From positions 1 through 64,000 of the forward strand of contig NZ_LWCS01000030.1 in NCBI RefSeq assembly GCF_001650495.1: a stretch of 64,000 nucleotides of DNA. The letters are read 5' to 3'. A program made the translations under genes and the position numbers. The DNA is from Mycolicibacterium iranicum. Lineage in GTDB: Bacteria; Actinomycetota; Actinomycetes; Mycobacteriales; Mycobacteriaceae. Position 1 is the stretch's first letter; every line of letters starts with the position of its first letter. This document shows positions 43,330 to 53,422 of this stretch, piece by piece. The notes beneath the pieces were generated by a model that made no database searches, had not been told where the DNA came from, and saw only the letters and a program-made list of their open reading frames with translations.

Positions 43330-44013
43330 ATGACAACGACGCGCGACGCATACGAGAGCTCAACGAAGTCCGTTGTCCGAGAGGCTCTTTCCCCGACTCG
43401 TGCTGTGAGCGATCATCCGCACCGGAGAACGGCCGACGAGGCCGCCGGCACTGTGGGGGCGTCTGCGCGCTTCGCTGAAGCGGTCCTTCCGCTGGTCAAC
43501 GACCTTCTCCGCGTGGCCCGCAGGCTGACTCGGAACCACGCCGACGCCGAGGACCTGGTGCAAGAAACCATGCTCAAGGCTTTCGCCGGCTTCTCCACGT
43601 TTCAGCCCGGAACAAACATCAAAGCCTGGCTGCTGAGAATCCAGTCCAACACCTGGATCAGTTTTTACCGCGCACGTGCGCGTCGGCCCGAGGAACTGCT
43701 CACCGGTGGCCTCAACGATGTGGAATCAACTCGCGGTCAACGCCTCGGGCCATCGGCCCGGTCCGCCGAACAGGCCGCCCTCGACACCGTCGCTGACGAC
43801 GACGTCAAGAACGCACTAGAAGGACTCACAGAACCGCAACGCCTCGTTCTCTACCTCGCAGACATCGAGGGCTTCCGCTACAAAGAGATAGCCCGAATCG
43901 CGGGAGTGCCTCTGGGAACGGTCATGTCGCGACTCCATCGTGCACGCGTCGCTGTCCGCAAACACCTGCTCAGTCTCGGCGACGGCCGTTACGCAGACGG
44001 GCGCGGACTCTGA
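43330..44013 (+). CDS. ECF sigma factor (SigH/SigR-like)
   Basis: A 227-aa protein. Region 2: LVNDLLRVARRLTRNHADAE then DLVQETMLKAFAGFSTFQPG with WLLRIQSNTWI. Region 4: ALEGLTEPQRLVLYLADIEG then YKEIARIAGVPLGTVMSRLH. The 'NxWIS.YR' and 'DV.G..YKEIA' words resemble the SigH/SigR stress group. No zinc-type anti-sigma gene follows, unlike most of that group. It may direct transcription of this cluster. N-terminal 40 residues are a poorly conserved extension. Confidence 0.85.
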   Translation: MTTTRDAYESSTKSVVREALSPTRAVSDHPHRRTADEAAGTVGASARFAEAVLPLVNDLLRVARRLTRNHADAEDLVQETMLKAFAGFSTFQPGTNIKAWLLRIQSNTWISFYRARARRPEELLTGGLNDVESTRGQRLGPSARSAEQAALDTVADDDVKNALEGLTEPQRLVLYLADIEGFRYKEIARIAGVPLGTVMSRLHRARVAVRKHLLSLGDGRYADGRGL

Positions 44014-44083
44014 GTATCTCGAGCGCGTCCACCCAACGACGACTCGCTGTCGTCCATCAACTCAGCTACGACAAGGACACGTT

Positions 44084-45127
44084 ATGAACGATTCAATGCG
44101 CGCGCAGCGCTTCTACGCCGACACCGGCACAGTGGTCATCGAAGACGTCGCCATCCCCATCGCGGGCCCCGGCGAGGTTTTGGTGAAAGTCGCGTTCTGC
44201 GGAATCTGCCATTCTGACCTCAGCCTGCTAGACGGCACGTTCCCCGCCGAACTCCCCGTCATCACCCAGGGGCACGAAGCGTCGGGCACCATCGCTGCCC
44301 TCGGACCCGACGTATCGGGCTGGGCGGTGGGCGACCGCGTGGTGGTGGCCGCGGGCCGCACCTGCGGGACATGCGCGAAATGCGCGCGGGGCGACGCCGC
44401 GAACTGCCTGAGCCCCAGCATCATGGCCTTCGGCTACGACGGCGGCTGGGCCGAATACACTGTCGCACAAGCTATCGGGCTCACACGAATTCCTGACAAC
44501 GTCTCGCTCGAGCACGCCGCGATCCTCGCCGATGCAGTGTCAACACCATTCGGCGCCGTAGTACGGACCGCCAACGTGCGCGTCGGGGAGTCCGTCGGCG
44601 TCTGGGGTGTCGGCGGGGTCGGTACACACATCGTGCAACTAGCCCGCCTGGTCGGCGCCGCACCCATCATCGCCGTCGACATCAAACCGGCTGTGCTCGA
44701 CCGCGCGCTGGATCTCGGTGCCGACTATGCCTTCGATGCCCGCGATCCTGAACTGATCTCCAAGATCGCCGCCGCCACTGACGGCGAAAACCTCAACGTC
44801 AGCTTCGACGCAGTGGGGGTGACCACGACGTTCGAGCAGGCACTTGCCGCCGTAGCTGTGGGAGGCAAACTCGTGGGTGTCGGTATGAGCGCCGACACTC
44901 CCTCCCTCGGGTCGACGTCAGACTTCAACTTCGGGCACCGACAGGTACTCGGACACCTCGGCTACCACAACGAGGACATCGGCACTCTGGCGACACTCGT
45001 CTCACGCGGACGCCTCGACCTTTCTCGCTCGATCAGTCAGATCGTGCCGCTGGACGACGTGCAACGAGGCATCGACATGCTCAAGGAACCCGAAGGCAAC
45101 CCGATCCGCATCCTGGTCAAACCCTGA
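44084..45127 (+). CDS. Zinc-dependent alcohol dehydrogenase
   Basis: ATG 44084 with AAGGA upstream gives 347 aa. Catalytic zinc ligands are Cys39 (FCGICHSDL) and His64-Glu65 (GHEASG). The structural zinc is bound by Cys94, 97, 100 and 108 (CGTCAKCARGDAANC). The NAD(P) motif is GVWGVGGVGTHIVQLAR. It is a medium-chain ADH oxidising primary or secondary alcohols. In mymA-like loci an ADH accompanies the monooxygenase, SDR and ligase. The longer upstream frame overlaps the sigma gene and is rejected. Confidence 0.88.
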   Translation: MNDSMRAQRFYADTGTVVIEDVAIPIAGPGEVLVKVAFCGICHSDLSLLDGTFPAELPVITQGHEASGTIAALGPDVSGWAVGDRVVVAAGRTCGTCAKCARGDAANCLSPSIMAFGYDGGWAEYTVAQAIGLTRIPDNVSLEHAAILADAVSTPFGAVVRTANVRVGESVGVWGVGGVGTHIVQLARLVGAAPIIAVDIKPAVLDRALDLGADYAFDARDPELISKIAAATDGENLNVSFDAVGVTTTFEQALAAVAVGGKLVGVGMSADTPSLGSTSDFNFGHRQVLGHLGYHNEDIGTLATLVSRGRLDLSRSISQIVPLDDVQRGIDMLKEPEGNPIRILVKP

Positions 45128-45239
45128 CAGACCCGCAGCGGGCCACAAAGAACGTCTGGCGCGGTACTTCCCCGCGATAGCTCTCACATTATCGACCCGT
45201 CGCCACGCCTGAGCCCCCCGCCACGGAAAGGAACCCATC

Positions 45240-48200
45240 TTGACCACCTCACCTGTTGCTCACTTCGGCTCTATCCCCGAGCCACCAGGACTACCGCTGG
45301 TTGGGCACACCTTCAGCGTCCCGCGCGAGAACCCCATGCAGTGGATGATGGCCCAGGCCAAGGAACTGGGACCGATCATGCGGCTGAGGATCGCGAACAC
45401 CAACACGATCGTCGTCTCGGACGGAGACCTGGTGGCCGAACTCTCGGACACCGCCAGGTTCTGTAAGAGCGTCTACACCGAGCTAGTTCAGCTGCGCGAC
45501 ATCGGCGGCGACGGCCTGTTCACCGCTTTCAACGATGAACCCAACTGGCGCAAGGCCCACAACATTCTGCTCCCCGCGTTCTCGCTCGAGGCTATGAGCC
45601 AGTACCACACCACAATGGTCGATGTCGCGCGAAAGCTCCTCGATCGGTGGGACCGTTACGCAGCCGCTGCCTCAGTAGTAGAGATACCGGAGGACATGAC
45701 GCGGTTGACCTTCGACACCATCGGCCTGTGCGGATTCGGTTTCGACCTGGAATCGTTCCAGCGAGAGACCCCTCATCCCTTTGTCGAAGCCATGAGCCGA
45801 GCGCTGCACCACGCGCAAGGTCTGGCGGCGACCCTGCCGATCATGAACGCGTTCAAACGCACAAGCGGCGAGCAGTACGAGCGCGACATCGCTTTGATGC
45901 ACAACGTGGTGGACGACGTTGTGCGCCAGCGCCTCGAATCTGGCGACAACCACACCGACGACCTGCTCGGCCGCATGCTCAACACTGCTGACAAAGACAC
46001 CGGGCAACGCCTGGACCCGGAGAACGTCCGCAACCAAGTCATCACCTTCCTGGTCGCCGGACACGAAACCACCAGCGGTGCCATGTCTTTTGCTCTCTAC
46101 TACCTCGCCAAGAACCCAACGGTGCTGGCCCGCGCCCAAGCTGAAGTCGATACCTTGTGGGGAACCTCGGACGACATCGATCCGTCCTACACCGACATCG
46201 GACGGTTGACCTACGTCCAGCAGATCCTCAATGAAACTCTTCGGCTGTGGCCAACAGCTCCCGGCTACGCTGTCGAACCCTTCGAAGACACTGTCATCGG
46301 CGGACGCTACGCAGTCAAACGCGGCGACGTTATAACGATCCTCACCCCGCCTCTGCATCGTTCACCCGAATGGGGCGACAGCGTTGAAGCATTCGATCCC
46401 GAGCGCTTCAACACCGAAAACGTCAGCACACGACCCATGCACCTCTACAAGCCCTTCGGCAACGGTGAACGCGCCTGTATTGGACGGCAATTCGCGCTCC
46501 ACGAAGCAACCCTTGTCCTGGCCATGATCATTCACCGGTACCGCCTCAACGACTACTCCAACTATCAACTCAAGATCACCGAAGCCTTGACGATCAAACC
46601 GGGCGGCCTGACGCTGAAGCTGGCCCGCCGCCTACCCGCTGATCGCAGCGTTCAGCCGGCCGACACCGGGCGCCACGCCAGCACTGTGGTGGCGCAGCCC
46701 GGCAACGCAGTCGAGCTGGGAACCACGCTCACGGTGCTGCACGGGTCCAATTTGGGCACATCGGCACGACTGGCCCGGGATATCACCGACCGCGCCACAC
46801 AAGCCGGCTACAACGCAACGCTGGGTTCCTTGAACGATGCGGTCGGGCAATTGCGTTCGGACTCGGTGGTACTGGTGGTGGCATCGTCCTACAACGGCAA
46901 GCCCACCGACGACGCCGATGAATTCCTGCCCTGGCTGGAATTCGTGACCCCTGGCTCCCTCGACGGACTGCGATACGCAGTCCTCGGAGTCGGTGACCGC
47001 AACTGGGCTGCCACGTACCAACACGTCCCCGCCACGATCGACGCACGCTTATCAGCCGCCGGCGGGCACCGGCTCATCGACCGCGGCGCCGCAGACGTCG
47101 CCGGCGACTTCACCGGAGAAGTCGAACGCTGGAACACCGACCTGTGGGCGACGATCCTGCCTCGTGACGGCATCACCGCCGAGCCGCCGGATGAACACGA
47201 CGCCGGCCTCACCATCGAGTCAGCAGTGTGGTCGTTGGACCAGGACCTGCAGAGCAGGCACGGTCTCGAACCGATGACGGTCGTCTCGGCCCATGAACTG
47301 GTCGACACCACGCACCCACTGGGGCGATCGAAGATGTTTCTTCGCCTCGAACTACCAGCAGGGACGACGTATCGCACCGCCGATCACCTTGCACTGCTTC
47401 CACAGAACCCGGCCGAACTGATCGCACGAGTGCAACGCCGCTTCGGCACCGACCTCACCGAGCTGGTGATCCTCCACCGTCACGGTCGGGTCCCGGATCA
47501 CATCCCCACCGAACGACCCATCACCTTGGGCGAGGTCTTCAGTCGATACGTGGAACTGCAGAGCCCAGCCACGATCGAGCAGATCGAGACAATGATCGCG
47601 CGGTGCTCATGCCCGCCCGAGCGCACCGCGCTACAGAAGCTCGTCGACGACGCCGACGAGTTCGCTGCCAGAATCACGACCGCTCGAGTGTCGCTGCTGG
47701 ATCTACTCGAAAGCTATCGGTCCGTCGAGCTCGGCGTTGACACCTTCCTCGCTATGCTGCCGGCACTGGCTCCGCGGCGGTACTCCGTGTCGTCGTCACC
47801 GGCCGCGCAGCCAGGCCACATCGACTTGATGGTGGCCGCTGTCGATGCCCCTCACCTGTCAGGCGAGGGAACATATCGCGGAACTGCCTCCACCTATGTG
47901 CGCCAACTGCAACAAGGAGACACGGTGCTGGGCCGCGTGCTGCCGTGCTCAGATGACTTCCGTCTGGAGAATGATCAACCGGCAATCGTCATCAGCGCTG
48001 GCACCGGACTGGCACCGTTTCGTGGCGTGATCCAGGACCGGGCCCACAGCGCAGACGCCGCGCCGCTACTCTGCTACTTCGGTTGCGACCACCCGGACGT
48101 CGACTTCCTTCACCGAGAGGAACTTGAGGAAGCAGAATCCAACGGGGTAGTTGATCTACGGCCCACATACTTCGCTGCACCCGAAGACAACTGCGCCTTC

Positions 48201-48434
48201 GTTCAGGATCGCATCAGGAAGGACGCCCGCGAAGTCTGGCGCATGATCGAAGAAGAACAGAGGCACCTGCGAGTGTGCGGAGACGGGGCCCGATTAGTTC
48301 CCGGGGTCAACCGAGCCCTGCTTGATGTCTACCGCACCCAATCGGGTAACGACGACGAAGATCAAGCCCTCGCCTGGCTCGAAGAGCTCACTGCCAGCGG
48401 CAGACTCGTCATTGATGCCTGGTCTTCCAAGTAG
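45240..48434 (+). CDS. CYP102-type self-sufficient P450-reductase fusion
   Basis: A 1,064-aa fusion, close to P450 BM3 (about 1,050 aa). The P450 part has FLVAGHETTSGAM (I-helix), ETLRLWP (ExxR) and FGNGERACIG (heme Cys about 413). The FMN domain begins near residue 500 (TVLHGSNLGTSARLARDI; ASSYNGKPTDDADEF) and the FAD/NADPH domain follows with PRRYSVSSSP, GTGLAPFRG and a C-terminal WLEELTASGRLVIDAW. It needs only NADPH and O2 and should hydroxylate medium/long-chain fatty acids near the omega end. The start is a TTG with AAAGGA upstream. Confidence 0.92.
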   Translation: MTTSPVAHFGSIPEPPGLPLVGHTFSVPRENPMQWMMAQAKELGPIMRLRIANTNTIVVSDGDLVAELSDTARFCKSVYTELVQLRDIGGDGLFTAFNDEPNWRKAHNILLPAFSLEAMSQYHTTMVDVARKLLDRWDRYAAAASVVEIPEDMTRLTFDTIGLCGFGFDLESFQRETPHPFVEAMSRALHHAQGLAATLPIMNAFKRTSGEQYERDIALMHNVVDDVVRQRLESGDNHTDDLLGRMLNTADKDTGQRLDPENVRNQVITFLVAGHETTSGAMSFALYYLAKNPTVLARAQAEVDTLWGTSDDIDPSYTDIGRLTYVQQILNETLRLWPTAPGYAVEPFEDTVIGGRYAVKRGDVITILTPPLHRSPEWGDSVEAFDPERFNTENVSTRPMHLYKPFGNGERACIGRQFALHEATLVLAMIIHRYRLNDYSNYQLKITEALTIKPGGLTLKLARRLPADRSVQPADTGRHASTVVAQPGNAVELGTTLTVLHGSNLGTSARLARDITDRATQAGYNATLGSLNDAVGQLRSDSVVLVVASSYNGKPTDDADEFLPWLEFVTPGSLDGLRYAVLGVGDRNWAATYQHVPATIDARLSAAGGHRLIDRGAADVAGDFTGEVERWNTDLWATILPRDGITAEPPDEHDAGLTIESAVWSLDQDLQSRHGLEPMTVVSAHELVDTTHPLGRSKMFLRLELPAGTTYRTADHLALLPQNPAELIARVQRRFGTDLTELVILHRHGRVPDHIPTERPITLGEVFSRYVELQSPATIEQIETMIARCSCPPERTALQKLVDDADEFAARITTARVSLLDLLESYRSVELGVDTFLAMLPALAPRRYSVSSSPAAQPGHIDLMVAAVDAPHLSGEGTYRGTASTYVRQLQQGDTVLGRVLPCSDDFRLENDQPAIVISAGTGLAPFRGVIQDRAHSADAAPLLCYFGCDHPDVDFLHREELEEAESNGVVDLRPTYFAAPEDNCAFVQDRIRKDAREVWRMIEEEQRHLRVCGDGARLVPGVNRALLDVYRTQSGNDDEDQALAWLEELTASGRLVIDAWSSK

Positions 48435-48592
48435 TGCCACAGTGTGCCCGTCGGACTCGCCGCGCCAACGTGGCCGCGCGAGTCTGACGGATACACTCCC
48501 AGACGCTCCTAGCGGAGCGACGACACAACCAGCGCCTCGACCAACTCCGGCAAACACCCCAACCGTGACAACCGAAAAGGAATGCGCAACGC

Positions 48593-49534
48593 ATGCCCGC
48601 TCACCCGCACGCCGAAGCGTCAATGAAACCGCATTTCGAAGACATTCAGGCCCACTACGACCTTTCTGATGACTTCTTCGGCGTCTTCCAGGACCCCACC
48701 CGCAAGTACAGCTGCGGCTTCTTCACCGGACCGAACTGCACACTGTCCGAGGCGCAAGTCGCCAACGTCGATCAGCATCTGCAACGGCTTAACCTCAGGC
48801 CAGGTATGACCTTGCTTGATATCGGCTGCGGCTGGGGCCTGACCCTGCAGCGCGCCATGGAGAATTACGACGTCAACGTGATCGGTCTGACATTGAGCAG
48901 AAATCAGCAGGCCTACTGCACACAACTGCTGTCCGACATCAATTCCGAGCGCAGCTTCGACATCCGTCTCCAAGGCTGGGAGCAGTTCTGCGAACCGGTT
49001 GATCGGATCGTGTCAATCGAGGCGTTCGAGCACTTTGGGTTCGAGCGCTACGACGACTTCTTCACGATGTGCCGGACCGTGCTCCCTGACGATGGCCGGA
49101 TGACTATCCAAAGCAGCGTCGGCTATCACCCCCACGACCTGCGGGCCCGCGGCAAGAAGCTGACCTTCGAACTTGCCCGATTCGTCAGGTTCATGATCAC
49201 CGAGATTTTCCCCGGAGGCCGGATCCCGACCACCGCAATGATGGTCGAGCACGGTGAACGTGCCGGCTTCACCGTGCTCGAAACACTGTCTCTGCGTAAC
49301 CACTACATCAAGACCCTCGGTATCTGGGCTGAACGACTCGAGCGCAACCGAGCCGCCGCAGTGGCCGCCACGGATGAGGAGAACTTCGACCGATACATGC
49401 GGTATCTCACCGGTGCCCAGTACTACTTCGTCGACGAGTCGATCGACTCGAGTCTGATCGTCTACCAGACCGCAGGCGCTCAGAACGCCGCCGATCCAAG
49501 TCCTGATACCGTCAGTCATGAGGCGCGAGGGTAG
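48593..49534 (+). CDS. Cyclopropane/mycolic acid methyltransferase-type enzyme
   Basis: A 313-aa SAM-dependent enzyme: HFEDIQAHYDLSDDFFGVFQ is the family start, DIGCGWGLTL (76-85) binds SAM, IVSIEAFEHFG (139-149) holds the conserved Glu, and the end TGAQYYFVDESIDSSLIVYQ is typical. Relatives cyclopropanate or methylate double bonds of acyl-ACP for mycolic acids. The partner P450 and ligase suggest tailoring of an unusual lipid. Start is ATG 48593 (AAAGGA about 12 nt before); ATG 48623 is a weaker alternative. Its 3' end overlaps the HAD remnant on the opposite strand by 23 bp. Confidence 0.87.
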   Translation: MPAHPHAEASMKPHFEDIQAHYDLSDDFFGVFQDPTRKYSCGFFTGPNCTLSEAQVANVDQHLQRLNLRPGMTLLDIGCGWGLTLQRAMENYDVNVIGLTLSRNQQAYCTQLLSDINSERSFDIRLQGWEQFCEPVDRIVSIEAFEHFGFERYDDFFTMCRTVLPDDGRMTIQSSVGYHPHDLRARGKKLTFELARFVRFMITEIFPGGRIPTTAMMVEHGERAGFTVLETLSLRNHYIKTLGIWAERLERNRAAAVAATDEENFDRYMRYLTGAQYYFVDESIDSSLIVYQTAGAQNAADPSPDTVSHEARG

Positions 49535-49928
49535 CCGCAGCAACCCGCAGAGGCACAACTCGTCGATAGAGTCGATGATCGCCCTGTGTGGGGCGGCTTC
49601 CAGGGCAAAGCGGCTGTGCGCCACCGGTGATCCTATAGCTGTTGATGACACCAGCGCGGTGAGCAGCCATAAGGTTGTTGGTGGTGTCACCCACGGTGAG
49701 CACGTCACGGATATCGACTGTGCTGGCGCGCAAGAACGCCGTCAGAATCAGATCTGGTGCGGGTCGACCCCGGGGTACGTCGTCACCGCTGAGGGTGAAA
49801 TCCGCAATGTCTGTCCACCCGAGGCTGCGTAGCAATAGGTCGAACGTCTCGCGGTCCAGACCTGTGGTCAGTACGGTGGTGATCCTGCGTCGGCGAAATG
49901 CGGAAAGGACTCTCAATGAAGATGTCAA
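49512..49928 (-). pseudogene. 3' half of a HAD-family hydrolase gene
   Basis: The text VLSAFRRRRITTVLTTGLDR then DDVPRGRPAPDLILTAFLRA and DVLTVGDTTNNLMAAHRAGV has HAD motifs II (TTG), III (GRPAP Lys replaced) and IV (GDTTNN). The first catalytic Asp motif is absent because the gene is cut at about 49925 by the IS110-type element. The matching 5' half lies beyond the element near 51400-51700. Confidence 0.7.
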
Positions 49929-51134
49929 GCCGCCGATTCGGTGATTTGGGGTGAATCGGGTTGCCAGGTGCGGTTGTCGCGGATAAGTGCGTAGAGGACG
50001 TTTGTGCGGCGTCTGGCCAGGCAGATCGTGGCTTGGATGGGCCGTTTACCCTCATCTCGTTTGCGCTGGTAGTAGGCCCGAGATTGCGGGTCGCAGCGGA
50101 TTGCGGTCAGGGCGGACATGTACATCACCCGACGCAGTCGTCGGCTGTGGCGCTGCGGAGTGTGCAGCCGTCCGGTGCGTTTCCCCGAATCGCGGGGAAC
50201 GGGGGCCAGTCCGGCCCAGGCGGCGAGTTGGTCGGCCGAGCCGATCAGTGTCGGGTCGCCGAAGGCGGCGAGGAATTCGGCGCCGAGTCGGAAGCCGATG
50301 CCAGGCATGCTGGTAATCACCTCGGCGAATGGATGTCGGCGAAATCGGCCCTCGATGTCAGCGTCAGTAGATTGGATGCGTTCATCGAGGGAGATCACCC
50401 CCTGCGCCAGTTCGGCGACCAGCGCGGCGGCGACCTCTTCGCCGGGCAGCCGCACGGTCTGGGTCTTCGCAGCGGCGACGGCGGCTTCGGCGATGGAGGA
50501 TGCATTGCGTACCCCCCGGCCTCGGTCAGGTTCTTCGTGATGCGCGAAAGTCCGCTCTGCCGAATGGATTTCGTGCGCTAGTAGCGCGACAGCAGAACCA
50601 CCCATCCACGGTCCTGGGTCAGTTGGGCGACTCGCTCGAGGGGGCGGGGCACACCGCCATGAGTTGCTGGTGCAGTCGGTTGATGGTGCGGGTGCGATCG
50701 GCCACCAGGCCCGCCCGACGAGCGGTCAGCATCCGCAGTTCGGTGATCAGGTCATCGTGGGTGTGCAGAACCGGCAGATCGGTGCCGCGCATCCGCGATT
50801 GATCGGCGATCACTCGCGGCGTCCTTGGCGTCGGTCTTGGCTTCGCCACCGCGGTAGGTCCCCGAGGCCTGCCACACCGCACGGCCAGCCAGGTACCGCA
50901 CCGACTTGCCGGCGTCGGCCAACACCGTCAACAACAGGCTGGCATACACCGTGGTCAGGTCGACCGCCCAGGACACCCGCTCCGCCATGGCGCCGATCTC
51001 GGCCACCAGCGCCCGGATGGGTTGCTCGTCGTTGACCAGCTTGCGCGAGAGCTTCACCGTACCGGTGTCGTCGACGACTACGACCCCCAGTGATGCTCCT
51101 TGCCGACGTCCACGCCAGCCCACAACTGGCTCAT
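49925..51134 (-). pseudogene. Decayed IS110-family transposase
   Basis: The minus strand starts with MSQLWAGVDVGKEHHW (ATG 51134), followed in another frame by VVVVDDTGTVKLSRKLVNDE and KTDAKDA, then ADQSRMRGTDLPVLHTHDDL and, in a third frame, SMPGIGFRLGAEFLAAFGD, LAAWAGLAPVPRDSGKRTGR and YQRKRDEGK, the DEDD and transposase-20 regions of IS110. Frameshifts occur near 51085 (extra G bases), 50816 and 50625, plus a TAG near 50580. The element is inactive. It splits the HAD gene. Confidence 0.8.
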
Positions 51135-51389
51135 TGTCATCGATCCTCTTTTCGCTTGTCTACCACCATGATCCCCACGGACAACCCCGCCGGCATTTCC
51201 TTAAACAAGCGATCACATCGCAGATCTCAATCAGCGGCCAGAGAAGTCCAGGCAAGTCGGGCGGCCAGTCCCTTTCAAGCCGCACCCGAAGGCCGGCAAG
51301 AACCCACATCAGCCTCACCCGACCCACCCGGGTCGCAGCACAACGTAACAAGACGAAGTAACTGCACCTACGAACTTAATGACAACCTC

Positions 51390-51700
51390 AGTTTGCTTTG
51401 ACGGCACCAGGTGGCCGTAGCTGATGGCTTCCTCGACATTTCGGACGAAGGCAGAGAATCCGTTGTCTGCCGATTGTTCATCGCCGGTCAAACCGCGGAA
51501 CAGATCACGCTTGCTACGGCTGCGGTATTGCGGCAGATCCGTTGCGGTGGACTCGATGCCCCGACGGCGGCAAGTGCGTCCACTATCGGCCGTTTTAAAG
51601 CTTGCCATTGTCGTGCACAGTCCGTGCCGACGACATCGAAGATGGCGGAGATGGCGGAGATGGCCGGAGTGTAGGTATCGGGGACGAGACAGCCCCTCCT
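51390..51700 (-). pseudogene. 5' half of the split HAD hydrolase gene
   Basis: The minus strand reads IFDVVGTDCARQWQALKRPI then VDALAAVG, matching HAD motif I and cap start; in a second frame YRSRSKRDLFRGLTGDEQSA and FVRNVEEAISYGHLVPS continue the protein. So the gene is frameshifted even on this side. A 9-bp unit (GATGGCGGA) is repeated three times near 51641-51667, adding Ile-Ser-Ala repeats before motif I. The break point with the IS element lies near 51390. Confidence 0.5.
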
Positions 51701-51799
51701 CTTCCCGTCCATCGGTAAGCCACATTTCGTTTTGTTACGTTACGTTTCGTCTTTTGTTTTGTTATCACCTTCAGGCGACGAAAGTGATAGTCTGGAGCC

Positions 51800-53035
51800 A
51801 TGTCAGAAGAGAGCGCTACCGTGGTGACGGCCGTGGACCGCTGCCACTACCCGGGCTGTTCTCGTCCCCGCCGCCCAGACCCGGCCACTGGCCGCCCTTC
51901 CCGCTACTGCGAACGGGCCGACGACGGTGGCGGACCAGTTCACAACCGCGCGAACGCCTGGAAGGCACGCCGCGCGCAGACACCATCGGCTGATGCGCGG
52001 CCCGACGCCGAGCAGGCGGATGCACCTGTCTCGATGGCACGAGCGACCCTGGAGCAACGTCTGGACGAGCTGCCGCAGAGGGTGTCTGAGTTCCGCCAGT
52101 ACTTCGATGACGTGCTGGCCGGAATCCGCGCGGCCGGAGACGTCGAAGCCGCCGGCGCGGAGGTCGAGGACGCCCACCGCGACGCCCTGGCCAAAGTCAA
52201 CGAAGCCGAACGCCGGGCCAGCGCCGCCGAGCGCTCCGCACGGGCCGCCGACGATCGAGCAGCACAGGCACGCCAGGAACGCGAGGAAGCCGACGCACTC
52301 GCCGAAGAAGCTCTTACCGAGGTGGAGCGGCTGCGCACCACCACCGAGGCGGACATGGCCGAACTGCGCGCTCGGACCGACGCTGCCGTCGCGGCGGCGG
52401 AAGCCAGCCTTGCCGATGCGCGTACCCGGTTCGGTGAGCAACTCGCCGAACGGGACCGTCAGGTCGAGGCCGCGCGCGAGGCCGCCAATGCCGCACACAT
52501 CGAGGCCAGTGCCGCCCAAGCCGCGCTGGCCGCGGCGAATGACTCTGCCGAGCGTGAACGGCAGACCACGGCGCAGTTGCGCAACCAACTCGACCACGCC
52601 CGAACGGATTCCGAAGAAAAGCAGGCCGCGCTGCACAACCAGATCGACACCGCACGCGAGGAAGCCCGCGCCGCCACGGCCGACGCCGCGGCGCTTCGCG
52701 TCGACCTCGCCACAGCGCACGCGCGAGCCGAGTCGGCGCAACGAGCAGCCGACACCGAGCGTGCCACCGTGTCCACCCTCACCGCCGAGCTTGAGCGTGT
52801 ACGCACCGAGCAACGATCAGAACGTGAACGCCTGGAAACCACCCACGCGCAGCAACTCGCACTCGTGCAGCGCAACGCAGACGAACGCGTGCAAGCCCTC
52901 AACGACGCGCTCACCCACGCCCGACAGACGGCCGGGACCGCCCACAGCGATAGCCCCGCCGCCACCAAGAAGGCGACCAGGAAACGTCCTGCGAGCAAGA
53001 AGGCCGCCACCGCCCCGAAGCCCCCGAGCGAGTAG
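51800..53035 (+). CDS. Coiled-coil DNA-binding plasmid protein (KfrA-like)
   Basis: A 411-aa protein. N-terminus VTAVDRCHYPGCSRPRRPDP then RYCERADDGGGPVHNRANAW could form a zinc finger (Cys, Cys, Cys, His). Residues about 85-385 are an unbroken Ala/Glu/Arg coiled coil. The C-terminus TKKATRKRPASKKAATAPK is a histone-H1-like basic tail. Similar proteins organise plasmid or chromosomal DNA. A TGATAGT element at 51785-51791 just upstream may be the -10, making the mRNA nearly leaderless. Called KfrA-like only by architecture. Confidence 0.65.
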   Translation: MSEESATVVTAVDRCHYPGCSRPRRPDPATGRPSRYCERADDGGGPVHNRANAWKARRAQTPSADARPDAEQADAPVSMARATLEQRLDELPQRVSEFRQYFDDVLAGIRAAGDVEAAGAEVEDAHRDALAKVNEAERRASAAERSARAADDRAAQARQEREEADALAEEALTEVERLRTTTEADMAELRARTDAAVAAAEASLADARTRFGEQLAERDRQVEAAREAANAAHIEASAAQAALAAANDSAERERQTTAQLRNQLDHARTDSEEKQAALHNQIDTAREEARAATADAAALRVDLATAHARAESAQRAADTERATVSTLTAELERVRTEQRSERERLETTHAQQLALVQRNADERVQALNDALTHARQTAGTAHSDSPAATKKATRKRPASKKAATAPKPPSE

Positions 53036-53070
53036 CAACCGCCCCGGCCGCCCCTACCGCAGGAAGGTGC

Positions 53071-53349
53071 GTGAACCGGCACATGATCCCGAATCAGCTA
53101 CCCAGCATTTGGCTTGGCGAGGCCCGCGCACACCTGCATGCGGCGGTGCGAGCGATGGATCAACCGCGGCTGCGGATCATCCATGCCCGTAAAACCTGGA
53201 CCTTCGCCATGGGCGTCCTGATCAACGAGGCCGACGACGCCCAACCCTCGGAACTCGACGCAGCCGCCATCTTTGCCGACGAAGCGGTCGGCCACATCAC
53301 CGCCGCACGCACAGAACTCGACGGTCCGCAGCCCTGCATCCCGCAGTGA
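53071..53349 (+). CDS. Hypothetical plasmid protein, 92 aa
   Basis: From GTG 53071 (AGGAAGG upstream), soluble and mostly helical: WLGEARAHLHAAVRAMDQPR. It lies 35 bp after the coiled-coil gene and is probably in its operon. No motif recognised. Confidence 0.55.
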   Translation: MNRHMIPNQLPSIWLGEARAHLHAAVRAMDQPRLRIIHARKTWTFAMGVLINEADDAQPSELDAAAIFADEAVGHITAARTELDGPQPCIPQ

Positions 53350-53422
53350 CGGCCTCCGGTCCCACAGGCGTGTCAGCGAGCTCTCCTCGGCTACGCCTGC
53401 GCGGGGGTTGATGTTGTAACAG

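Noticed and set aside
51927..53192. 421-aa plus-strand frame over the coiled-coil gene
   Set aside because: Pro/Arg/Ser-rich shadow; the coiled-coil frame has the proper codon pattern and start.
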